In this document: positions 51,548 to 58,376 of the stretch, piece after piece
Numbering within the stretch: position 1 is the stretch's first letter
Layout of the letters: each line of letters starts with the position of its first letter
Source: Arthrobacter sp. MYb227
Lineage (GTDB): Bacteria > Actinomycetota > Actinomycetes > Actinomycetales > Micrococcaceae
DNA length: 58,376 nucleotides
Direction of reading: 5' to 3'
Assembly: GCF_002975435.1 (NCBI RefSeq)
Contig: NZ_PCPT01000014.1
Location: forward strand, 1-58,376
Notes under the pieces: generated by a model
What the model was told of the DNA's origin: nothing
The model's input: the letters and a program-made list of their open reading frames with translations, nothing else
Databases searched by the model: none
Program-made: the position numbers and the translations under genes

Positions 51548-52872
51548 TGCAACCGGTTAAAGACCTGTTTAATGCCCGGGAGGCAACCCGTCCGGTCATC
51601 ATCGGACTGCTCATCCTCACCGTGATCGGTGCCGTTATTGCGGTGCTGAGTAAGCAATGGTGCCGAATCAACGGCTGGCCCGATGCCGAACAGCACCTGC
51701 ACATGTGCTATTCGGACTTCTCCCAGCTCTTTGGCACCCGCGGCATGGCCGACAAGCTCTTCCCCTACTTCACCGGGCTGCCGGCAGAGCAAGCGCTTGA
51801 ATACCCGGTGCTGCTGGCCATCATGGCCGGGCTCACCGCGATGGTCATCCCCGGCATGGGCTTCTCGCCCGAACGCCAGCTTGCCTACTTTGATCTGAAC
51901 TCGGCACTGTCGTTCATCTGCTGGGCCGTAGTGGTTATTGCAGTTGCCTACGCGGCAAAGCACCGCAGCCGCGATGCGATCATGGTGGCATTGGCCCCGG
52001 GCATCATCCTCACCAGCCAATTGAATTGGGACTTGTGGGCCGTGATGCTGGCGATGCTCGGGCTTTTGGCGTTCTCCCGCAAACACATCGTGCTGGCCGG
52101 GGTGCTGCTGGGCCTAGGCGCCGCCGCGAAGCTCTACCCGTTCTTCCTTTTCGGCGCGATCCTGGTGCTGTGCCTGCGCACCGGGCGGATGCGGCATTTC
52201 TGGGTGTCGCTGACCTCGGGCGTCGTGGCTTGGCTGACGATCAACGTCCCGTTCATGATCACCGCGTTCGACGAGTGGAGCCGCTTCTATACATTCTCCG
52301 GGGATCGCCCAGCGGGCAACTCCTCGATGTGGCTGGCATTTGTCTGGACGGGGATGGATGGTTCGACCATGTCTTATCTGTCCAACGGACTCTTCGGTCT
52401 GGCCTGCCTGGGCATCGCTTACCTGGGGCTGACCGCCAAGCGCCGCCCGCGCATGGCTCAACTGGCGTTCCTGATCGTCGCCGCGTTCCTGCTCTTCGGC
52501 AAGGTCTACTCGCCACAGTTTGTGATGTGGTTGATCCCGCTCTACGTGCTGGCCCGGCCCAAGTGGCGCGAATTCCTTCTCTGGCAGGCCATCGAGGTGT
52601 TCCACTGGGTGTTCGTGTGGCTCTGGAGCGCCAAGTACGTCTCCAACATGGAATATTTCGGCGGTTCCTGGACCATTGAGATCCTCTACGGGATCGGTAT
52701 CGTGGCGCACATGGCCATGCTGAGCTACATCTGCATCAAGATCATCGGGGACATCCGCAATCCTGAGCAAGATCTGGTGCGAGCCGAGGGCATTGATGAT
52801 CCGCTGGCCGGACCACTTGAAAACCTTCCAGATAGCTTTGTGCTTGGTGCAAAGGCCACCACGAAGGCCTAA
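51547..52872 (+). CDS. GT87/DUF2029-type polyprenol-phosphomannose mannosyltransferase
   Basis: 441 residues of a third membrane GT-C enzyme: helices throughout, with MCYSDFSQLFGTRGMADKLFPYF (the acidic D loop near 55-75), LEYPVLLAIMAG, QLNWDLWAVMLAML, GLGAAAKLYPFFLFGAI and GKVYSPQFVMWLIPLYVL. These resemble the DUF2029/PimE-like family, which adds alpha-linked mannose on lipomannan or its precursors. The start overlaps the preceding stop by one base (GTGATG, stop TGA at 51545-51547), indicating coupling. All three genes thus form one operon ending at the terminator 52907-52952. Confidence 0.86.
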   Translation: MQPVKDLFNAREATRPVIIGLLILTVIGAVIAVLSKQWCRINGWPDAEQHLHMCYSDFSQLFGTRGMADKLFPYFTGLPAEQALEYPVLLAIMAGLTAMVIPGMGFSPERQLAYFDLNSALSFICWAVVVIAVAYAAKHRSRDAIMVALAPGIILTSQLNWDLWAVMLAMLGLLAFSRKHIVLAGVLLGLGAAAKLYPFFLFGAILVLCLRTGRMRHFWVSLTSGVVAWLTINVPFMITAFDEWSRFYTFSGDRPAGNSSMWLAFVWTGMDGSTMSYLSNGLFGLACLGIAYLGLTAKRRPRMAQLAFLIVAAFLLFGKVYSPQFVMWLIPLYVLARPKWREFLLWQAIEVFHWVFVWLWSAKYVSNMEYFGGSWTIEILYGIGIVAHMAMLSYICIKIIGDIRNPEQDLVRAEGIDDPLAGPLENLPDSFVLGAKATTKA

Positions 52873-52906
52873 CAGCTAACGGGAATATTCGTTGATTCAC
52901 GTTCAC

Positions 52907-52952
52907 AAAGGCAGGATGAGACTCTCTCACAGGCGAGTTTCATTCTGCCTTT
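52907..52952 (+). terminator. Terminator after the mannosyltransferase operon
   Basis: An 18-bp stem with two G-T pairs, AAAGGCAGGATGAGACTC (52907-52924) against GAGTTTCATTCTGCCTTT (52935-52952), followed by TGTG. Its left side begins 34 bases after the last stop codon. Confidence 0.82.
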
Positions 52953-53269
52953 TGTGTACGTGGAGTGTCTCAAACTGACAAAATCCATGAAATCGCCAAG
53001 CCCTGCAATGCCGACGTGTCTAGGGCATCTTGGGTCCTGTGCTTTTCGCTAGGAAGTGGAGCTTAGATCTTTGCATCGCATGAGGCCTTGAACCCCGCCC
53101 GCATGTGAGGGTAACGCTCGGAGTCTGGGGATGAAGGGAATTGATGACGACTCTAGTGGATTTCTGAGTTCCCGAGGTCTCAGGCTAGAGGCAAAAAGTA
53201 GGGAAGAGGGTATGTATTGGGTCGATCCATAAAGGAGTATTCCGCAGCTCCCAGATGGCACATCAGAAA
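52953..53269. other. Gene-free stretch between convergent operons
   Basis: About 300 bases between the mannosyltransferase terminator and the DUF2079 terminator. No translation resembles a known family and no RNA gene was seen. Several short plus-strand frames near 53200-53300 are open but have no support. Confidence 0.5.
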
Positions 53270-53324
53270 GCTAAAGCGTAGGGAATTTAAGTCCCTTGAG
53301 GAACTAAACTGCCTACGCTTTAGC
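53270..53324 (-). terminator. Terminator overlapping the end of the DUF2079 gene
   Basis: A 13-bp perfect stem (GCTAAAGCGTAGG at 53270-53282, complement 53312-53324) with a 29-base loop. The right arm includes the stop codon of the DUF2079 gene (53320-53322), so on the reverse strand the hairpin starts within its coding end. Confidence 0.7.
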
Positions 53325-54786
53325 GCTTGAGGTAATCCGAACAGATTGGATTGACCGGGACGTCACGGTGCAACACCATGATTCCTGAATCTATGGGTGC
53401 AACCTGGGCAAAGCCCAGCGCCTTAGCGCGGCGCAGAGCCTGGGGCGGATTCAGTGGATCCCAGCCACCGAGTTCTTGTTCGTTAAAGTCTATGATCATC
53501 CAGCTTGAAAGATCTGTACCAATATCTCCATGCAGACCAACGTAGGTGCGGGTTGTCAGGTGCGGAACCAGGGTGTCGGCCGATTCGACGCAGACTCCGT
53601 CGGGAATCATCTCAACGGCGCGTTGTTTGGCTGCTACAAGTGAGCCCGGAGCCCAATTGGCGCCGGTGAGTGTGCGGCCCAGCGGGAATACCGAGTGGAA
53701 GAAGAGTGAACCAATCAGGCCGAAGAGCAACAGATAGGCCGGGGCAATAACCTTGATTTTCGAGCAGTTATACCGCCTGATGAGCTTGCCCAGTACGTGA
53801 ACCGCGGAAAGGATGAAGATCGGGGCCATGATCGCATCGTACTGATACACCGGAGCCCAGGTATTCAGCCGATCATTGAAAAGCCGGCTAAGCAGTAGCG
53901 GTGCGCCGAGGATTACATAGGGCGAGGCAAGTGGCAACAGTGCCAGCGGCGCCAAGGACAACAGCCAGAGGGCAGCCTTGAGCTGGTGGTCAAAGAGGAT
54001 AGCCAGGGACTTGAGCGGATGGGAAAGCAGGTACACGATCGCGGCACCGGCACTAGAGCCAAGGGCCGTGTACTGCCAATAGGTGAATTCGCCGGCGGGG
54101 GAGAAGAGCGGGATCAGGTAGCTTGTCACAACAACATAGCCGCCCAGGCCCAGCACTGCGGTCAGTGCGGCCTTGGCCCATTGTTTGTGGAAGAGCAGCA
54201 CAATGCCCACGGCAACCATGGTGATGCCCATGTCCTCACGGACCAACAGCAAGGATGCCGAAAGTCCGACGACCAACCAATAGCGGGATTTGTCGAACGC
54301 CCAGATGATCCAGGCCATGATCGGCACGCCGAAGGCAACCTCATGGAATTCCCAGTTCACGATGGCCTGGAATGGCCACCAGAGTAGCAATGCTGCGGCG
54401 GTGAGTAGCGCTCCAAGATGTCCGAAACGTTCCCGGGTGAAGAGGTAAACGGGGATTGCGGTGGAGACCAGCAACCCGGCTAGGGCAATGCCGAGCATGC
54501 GTGGATCATCCCAAATCCAGTACAGCGGTGCCAGGAGGGCCAAAATCGGATGGAAATGATCACCCAGCAGGTTAAAGTCAACGCCCTTGACCGGGACGAT
54601 GGGCGCCTTGAATATCGAATACTGGCGGATGGCCTGATCGAAGATGCCGAGGTCGTAGCCGCGTGATTCGTAGTTGCGAAAACGCAGGAACGAGTGGGCA
54701 GTGTACAAAACCCCCACGATACCCATGAGAAGCCCGAGCTGTGTTTTCTGCGGGCGAGTCATGGTCGCGGGGGTTTGTATAGACAT
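53320..54786 (-). CDS. DUF2079 membrane protein
   Basis: 488 residues with about 10-12 membrane helices. Conserved-looking parts are YTAHSFLRFRNYESRGYDLGIFDQAIRQYS and GDHFHPILALLAPLYWIWDDPRML, then WEFHEVAFGVPIMAWIIWAF with LLLVREDMGITMVAVGIVL. The DxD/H pattern on external loops is like that of GT-C glycosyltransferases, so a sugar-transfer role is possible, though none is proven. It is convergent with the mannosyltransferase operon. A C-terminal soluble part follows the helices (from about residue 390). Confidence 0.88.
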   Translation of the reverse strand: MSIQTPATMTRPQKTQLGLLMGIVGVLYTAHSFLRFRNYESRGYDLGIFDQAIRQYSIFKAPIVPVKGVDFNLLGDHFHPILALLAPLYWIWDDPRMLGIALAGLLVSTAIPVYLFTRERFGHLGALLTAAALLLWWPFQAIVNWEFHEVAFGVPIMAWIIWAFDKSRYWLVVGLSASLLLVREDMGITMVAVGIVLLFHKQWAKAALTAVLGLGGYVVVTSYLIPLFSPAGEFTYWQYTALGSSAGAAIVYLLSHPLKSLAILFDHQLKAALWLLSLAPLALLPLASPYVILGAPLLLSRLFNDRLNTWAPVYQYDAIMAPIFILSAVHVLGKLIRRYNCSKIKVIAPAYLLLFGLIGSLFFHSVFPLGRTLTGANWAPGSLVAAKQRAVEMIPDGVCVESADTLVPHLTTRTYVGLHGDIGTDLSSWMIIDFNEQELGGWDPLNPPQALRRAKALGFAQVAPIDSGIMVLHRDVPVNPICSDYLKR

Positions 54787-54873
54787 ATCCTCGAGTTTAT
54801 CCAGTACGTGGGTGGGTGCGCGTGGCGGAATCGCCGGCGGTCCGACGTACCGTCTAACGGAAGGGAGTGCTAG

Positions 54874-55506
54874 TTACTTTGCTGCGGCAAGGCCGGTGCG
54901 CGCCATGGCATCGGCGTAGGCGGCGTAGATTTCTTCTAGGTGCGCCTGCTGGCGCTCCGGGGAACCGGCAAAGGCGCGGCCATCGAGCGATTTGACCTTG
55001 TAGGTCTTGAACCCACGACGCCACAGCAGTGGGTTCTGGGTCTTGAGCAGCTGCTCGGAGAGGCGGTGCGCCTCGGTGCCGTGAGCAATCAATACCGAGG
55101 CGCGCGGTACTGCCTTGAGCAGGCGCAGCAGCGGCTTTAGTCCCGAGGTGATCTCCGGGGGAGTGAACTTGCCATTTGCTTCACCCGGGGTGTGCCATGG
55201 GGAAACATTCCACGGCAGAATGAATTCCGGGCGCAGGCCCAGCTGCCACTGCATGCCAAGCATGCGGGTTGAAGCTTCCTGCGAACCGGCATCAATGAAG
55301 CCCGATTCGTTGGCAACGCCAATGTTTGAATACAGCGAGATAATGCGTGCTTCTTCAATGTTATGCACCGGGTCCACGTAGGAGACCGAGGTTGCTGGAC
55401 GCAACATCTGCGTCTCGTCGAGCAGACGGTTAACCGGCTCGATTTGCTCTTCATACCGGCGTGCCATGAGGGAGTCTTCGACGTGGTCCGGGGCAATTGC
55501 TGTCAT
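54874..55506 (-). CDS. Uracil-DNA-glycosylase-like protein
   Basis: 210 residues. Starts MTAIAPDHVEDSLMARRYEEQIEPVNRL; the core has VSYVDPVHNIEEARIISLYSNIGVANESGFIDAGSQEA, LRPEFILPWNVSPWHTPGE and SVLIAHGTEAHRLSEQLL, a layout like the small UDG-superfamily proteins (substrate pocket, then HG near the end). The match is partial: I do not see the exact GQDPY motif of classical UDGs. ATG 55506 was chosen (AGGAGA upstream at a spacing of about 10); a longer frame to 55659 is unlikely. Confidence 0.72.
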   Translation of the reverse strand: MTAIAPDHVEDSLMARRYEEQIEPVNRLLDETQMLRPATSVSYVDPVHNIEEARIISLYSNIGVANESGFIDAGSQEASTRMLGMQWQLGLRPEFILPWNVSPWHTPGEANGKFTPPEITSGLKPLLRLLKAVPRASVLIAHGTEAHRLSEQLLKTQNPLLWRRGFKTYKVKSLDGRAFAGSPERQQAHLEEIYAAYADAMARTGLAAAK

Positions 55507-56006
55507 TGAGGTGCGCTTCTCCTGCTGGGTCGAACGAGCTGCAAGCTGGGTGATGGAAGGGCGCGCGAAGTCACGGAATTCGCGCACCGAACACATGCCG
55601 ATGCTGCTTAGGGGTTTTTGGGGGTGGGGCCTTTTGTGTTCCGGTGGCTGGAATGCCATGGGGAGAACGGGGATGAAGGCCCACTGTTAACAATAGCCGC
55701 TATGTGCGGATTTGGGGGCATGGGGCCGCGGGCAGTTGCTGGTGATGATTGGCACAGGATTTCCCCTTGGCCACCGGCGGTGAAGGTGATATCCGGCCAT
55801 GCCAGCGGCCAGCCGCTCGGCATTGAGCCCAAGGACCTGGTCGTAGTGGGTCGAAAGAGACGGGAGAGATGGCGCACGTTGTTCACCTGCTGGGGGGCAA
55901 AGCACGTAGAATCATCAAGGTTTTGTGATCATCGGAACGCGTTGGGGAATGCGCAGCATCAGAACCACGTTCACCGCGAATAGACCAGACGACGAATGAA
56001 GGCCCA
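55507..56006. other. Divergent intergenic region before the DUF2637 gene
   Basis: About 500 bases. No coding region, RNA or repeat that I can support. Open frames on both strands look like composition effects of GC-rich DNA. AAGGCC before GTG 56007 is the downstream ribosome site. Confidence 0.5.
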
Positions 56007-56840
56007 GTGAGTACAGCTAGCACCACCGAAAAGATCCCAAACGAACCGCATAAGGCCGTTTTGCGTACCGCAGTTGCAGCAACTGTTGTTATTGCCATTG
56101 GAGCGTTCGTCCTTTCGTTTGCCGCACTTACCGATTTGGCCCAGCGTTCGGGCATTGCACCGAACCTCGCCTGGATCTGGCCGATCATCATCGACGGCAT
56201 GATTGTCGCCTCAACCGTCGCCATTGTGGCGCTTAACGGCCACAACCGCCGTGCCATGGTTTATCCCTGGACGTTGCTGTTCTTTGGCGCCATCGTTTCT
56301 ACGGCGGCTAACTCAACTCACGCGATCCTGACCGTCGATTCGATTGCCGATGGGGTTCCACCGCTAGTCTCCGCGCTGGTTGCGGCGATGCCACCGGTCG
56401 TGCTGCTGGCAATTACGCACCTGACGGTGCACATGTACCAGAAGAAATCCGAGGCAGCAGAATTGCGTGCGGCCGCCGAGTACGACGAGGAAGCGATCGA
56501 ATCGGAGAAGTACTCGCTTGCTTATGACGATGGATTCACCCAGGCCATGGCCGATGCGCAGGTAGCGGAGGCCGAACGCGTTGAAGCAGCACGCCTCAAG
56601 GCTGCAGAAGATATTGCTCGGGCACGTGTCGAGAGCAAGGTTGAAGCTCAGCGTGCCGCTGCCAAAAACCCGGCTCAGCCCGGCGCCGGCTCCCAACAGG
56701 TATCGGCTTCCGCTGCGGTACCTAACGGAAACAAAAAATCCGGGACCGGTAAGGTCCAGATGCTGACTCCGGCAGGTAAAACTACCGGCGCATCCCCGCT
56801 CTATGACGAGGTTGCCCAGCAGGTAGATAACAAGAACTAG
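56007..56840 (+). CDS. DUF2637 protein (four helices plus coiled-coil tail)
   Basis: 277 residues. Four N-terminal membrane helices within residues about 18-140, including WIWPIIIDGMIVASTVAIVALNG and MPPVVLLAITHLTVHMY, are the DUF2637 hallmark. Then comes a charged coiled coil (SEAAELRAAAEYDEEAIESEKY to about 205) and a low-complexity tail. DUF2637 proteins are frequent in actinobacteria and often occur with plasmid- or conjugation-type genes; here none is adjacent. GTG 56007 follows AAGGCC. A terminator follows at 56850-56914. Confidence 0.85.
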   Translation: MSTASTTEKIPNEPHKAVLRTAVAATVVIAIGAFVLSFAALTDLAQRSGIAPNLAWIWPIIIDGMIVASTVAIVALNGHNRRAMVYPWTLLFFGAIVSTAANSTHAILTVDSIADGVPPLVSALVAAMPPVVLLAITHLTVHMYQKKSEAAELRAAAEYDEEAIESEKYSLAYDDGFTQAMADAQVAEAERVEAARLKAAEDIARARVESKVEAQRAAAKNPAQPGAGSQQVSASAAVPNGNKKSGTGKVQMLTPAGKTTGASPLYDEVAQQVDNKN

Positions 56841-56849
56841 GCTTTCGCT

Positions 56850-56914
56850 AACCCCACGCCTTGAGCGTTGCACCGGAATTTTCCGGGCTGCGGCGTCGTA
56901 GGCGTGGGGTTTTG
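56850..56914 (+). terminator. Terminator after the DUF2637 gene
   Basis: AACCCCACGCCT (56850-56861) pairs with AGGCGTGGGGTT (56900-56911), a 12-bp perfect stem followed by TTTGTG. The 38-base interior can fold as a smaller hairpin. Confidence 0.85.
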
Positions 56915-57119
56915 TGTTCCCCGAGTATTCACAGGCGACTATCGGGTTGCTTGGGTGCGGCGCGCCGCCGCACGAGAAGTTGTGTGTTGATAGGCTGAAA
57001 CGTAGATCACTTCCGCGATGTGCCGTGCCGCTATCCCCGCCTTGGGGTTCTTGCAATCGGCACGAGGCGCAGAACCTTGCAAGGCAAGGCATCTAAGTAA
57101 CCAGCTGTAGGAGGCACAT

Positions 57120-58349
57120 GTGGGCACCCCCTGGGAAACACTCGACGAATCATTGCGCGAGTCGGTGGCGAGCAGCGTAGAACGCTACGCGGTGGCCCGT
57201 CCCAAACTTGAGCGTGTTGCCGAAGCAATGCGTGGGCGAATCGCTGCACTCTTTGAAGAGACAGACACCGAGCCGCTCTTTGTCGTCGCGCGAGTAAAAA
57301 CCGTCGAATCCTTTAGGGACAAGGCCTCGCGCATGAGCGCTCGGGAAGAAACCGATGATGCCCCACAGCTCGAATTTCCGCACCCATTACGCGAAATCCA
57401 TGACATCGTGGGTGTGCGAGTGATAGTGAAGTTGCCCTACGAGATCAGGGACGCGGCAAATCTTATCAAGCGCCGACGCTCGGACTTTGACTGCCGATCG
57501 GATCGCGAGAAAGATATTGGCTCCGTCGAATCCGGAACCTACGGCTACTCAAGCCGCCACCTGATCCTCAAGACCCGCGGCGAAGAAATTGTGCGAGATT
57601 TTCAGGCTGCACTCCAAGACGACGCAAAAATCACCGGAAATTTCATCTTTGAGGTGCAGATCCGCACCATTCTCTCCCACGCGTGGAGCGAAATTGAGCA
57701 TGATATCCGCTTCAAAAATCCCGAGCCACGTGCCTGGAGTCCCCACATCGATAGGCAGTTCACCGCAACTGCAGCAATGCTTGAGGCGGCCGAAGATCAA
57801 TTCTCCGAGCTGCACGAAAGGTTTGAAACCGTTAGCGGATTTTGGGATGTTGAAGGCGAGGGATCCGTTGAACTTTCCGCCGGGCGCATCCAATTCATTT
57901 GGCAGACACTTTTGCCCCACGTTGACCGAAAATCCGATGATGATTGGGGCTGGGCAGCGGAGTTGGTGGCAGCCCACGGTTTGAGTACTACCCGTGAGTT
58001 TGCGGCATTGTTGCAGCCCGAGGTGATTACCTCGGTGCGTGCGGCGCTTGATCACCGATACTCCCCGGGTCCGGACAGACTGCTTGACGATGTATTGCTC
58101 TGGCATTTCGGTGCGGCGCATATCAAAGGTACTAGCGGGGGAGATGTGCATCGCGGAGATTCATTACGACGCCGGCTGACCCAAATGGATGCATACCGCA
58201 ATAAGCATGGGCTAAAACCCGTAGCTCCAGTAAAGTCTGAGCAAACAAGTAAGGCCGCAGCGCCCAAGGATGCCGCGCCGAAGACGACGCAAGGCAAGGC
58301 AACGAATCATCCTCAGACCGGGGCACAGCCCAAGGTGCAAGGAAAGTAG
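57120..58349 (+). CDS. RelA/SpoT-domain (p)ppGpp synthetase-like protein with a long C-terminal region
   Basis: 409 residues. The synthetase core (about 40-215) shows VARVKTVESFRDKASRM, DIVGVRVIVKLPYEIRD, SGTYGYSSRHLIL (G-loop with Tyr) and FEVQIRTILSHAWSEIEHDIRF, which are the substrate-binding and catalytic features. It lacks the HD hydrolase domain, so it resembles small alarmone synthetases, but it has an extra C-terminal region (about 240-370, ending QMDAYRNKHGL) and a Lys/Ala tail rather than TGS/ACT. GTG 57120 follows AGGAGG. Alternatives include a toxin-type SAS acting on tRNA; no antitoxin gene is visible next to it. Confidence 0.87.
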   Translation: MGTPWETLDESLRESVASSVERYAVARPKLERVAEAMRGRIAALFEETDTEPLFVVARVKTVESFRDKASRMSAREETDDAPQLEFPHPLREIHDIVGVRVIVKLPYEIRDAANLIKRRRSDFDCRSDREKDIGSVESGTYGYSSRHLILKTRGEEIVRDFQAALQDDAKITGNFIFEVQIRTILSHAWSEIEHDIRFKNPEPRAWSPHIDRQFTATAAMLEAAEDQFSELHERFETVSGFWDVEGEGSVELSAGRIQFIWQTLLPHVDRKSDDDWGWAAELVAAHGLSTTREFAALLQPEVITSVRAALDHRYSPGPDRLLDDVLLWHFGAAHIKGTSGGDVHRGDSLRRRLTQMDAYRNKHGLKPVAPVKSEQTSKAAAPKDAAPKTTQGKATNHPQTGAQPKVQGK

Positions 58350-58376
58350 CTTTACGTGCCTAACGCCTGCGGACCT

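Noticed and set aside
55618-55983. A 121-codon plus frame and an overlapping minus frame before the DUF2637 gene
   Set aside because: Both look like open frames of GC-rich intergenic DNA, with no start context or homology.

Overview
The window looks like part of the chromosome of a high-GC actinobacterium, most probably Micrococcaceae (an Arthrobacter, Glutamicibacter or Paeniglutamicibacter relative). The reasons are the aceE-DUF3052-AhpE gene order, many GTG/TTG starts, -10 boxes of the TAGGCT type, some apparently leaderless genes, a long GapB-type GAPDH, and a pair of MptB-like lipomannan mannosyltransferases. The genus is inferred from content, not from a database search.

Layout. 0-2.1 kb: divergent aceE (cut by the window edge) and DUF3052-ahpE. 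2.2-6.9 kb: two identical tRNA-Val(UAC) genes flank argE plus an MHS-type transporter and two decayed genes (a GyrI-like protein and an RNase HI-like protein). 6.9-8.7 kb: a GNAT-TetR operon with two palindromes over its promoter, and csbD. 8.9-17.1 kb: a gluconate/idonate locus (gntK, gntP, an SDR gluconate dehydrogenase, idnD, the FCD-type regulator gntR and gnd), interrupted by a diiron ferritin-like gene and a DUF2975/HTH pair. 17.2-19.0 kb: an AT-richer hipBA module. 19.1-27.8 kb: a cyclic-nucleotide-domain/TrxR-like fusion, a decayed quinone oxidoreductase, a very large secreted nuclease/5'-nucleotidase broken by one in-frame TGA, and an aldo/keto reductase. 28-36.3 kb: cysK-cysE, msrA, a Nif3-like protein, a DUF222/HNH protein, a coiled-coil protein, a VOC protein, yaaA and the RNase P RNA. 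36.4-43.5 kb: a Tat-exported SGNH hydrolase, two overlapping lipoproteins (Excalibur and HNH), a membrane protein, a hydrolase, gapB and a lipoprotein. 43.5-47.6 kb: an acyl-CoA dehydrogenase-deformylase-acyltransferase run, tRNA-His and orn. 48.1-54.8 kb: three mannosyltransferases and a DUF2079 protein. 54.9-58.4 kb: a UDG-like protein, a DUF2637 protein and a RelA/SpoT-domain alarmone synthetase.

How the genes work together. Gluconate enters by GntP, is phosphorylated by GntK and is oxidised by Gnd into the pentose phosphate pathway; idonate is fed in through IdnD and the SDR. A short palindrome of the AACCTTATAGGTT type lies both at the gntK promoter and over the gntR ribosome-binding site, which suggests GntR controls the operon and itself. 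CysE and CysK make cysteine from serine. The MptB-like enzymes probably extend a membrane lipomannan.

The most notable features are the four damaged genes in the first 26 kb (one by a single nonsense codon), the operator architecture in front of the GNAT-TetR operon, two probable leaderless promoters, the overlapping pair of exported Excalibur and HNH lipoproteins, and a 409-residue RelA/SpoT-domain protein with a long uncharacterised C-terminus. I saw no CRISPR array, prophage or insertion sequence.
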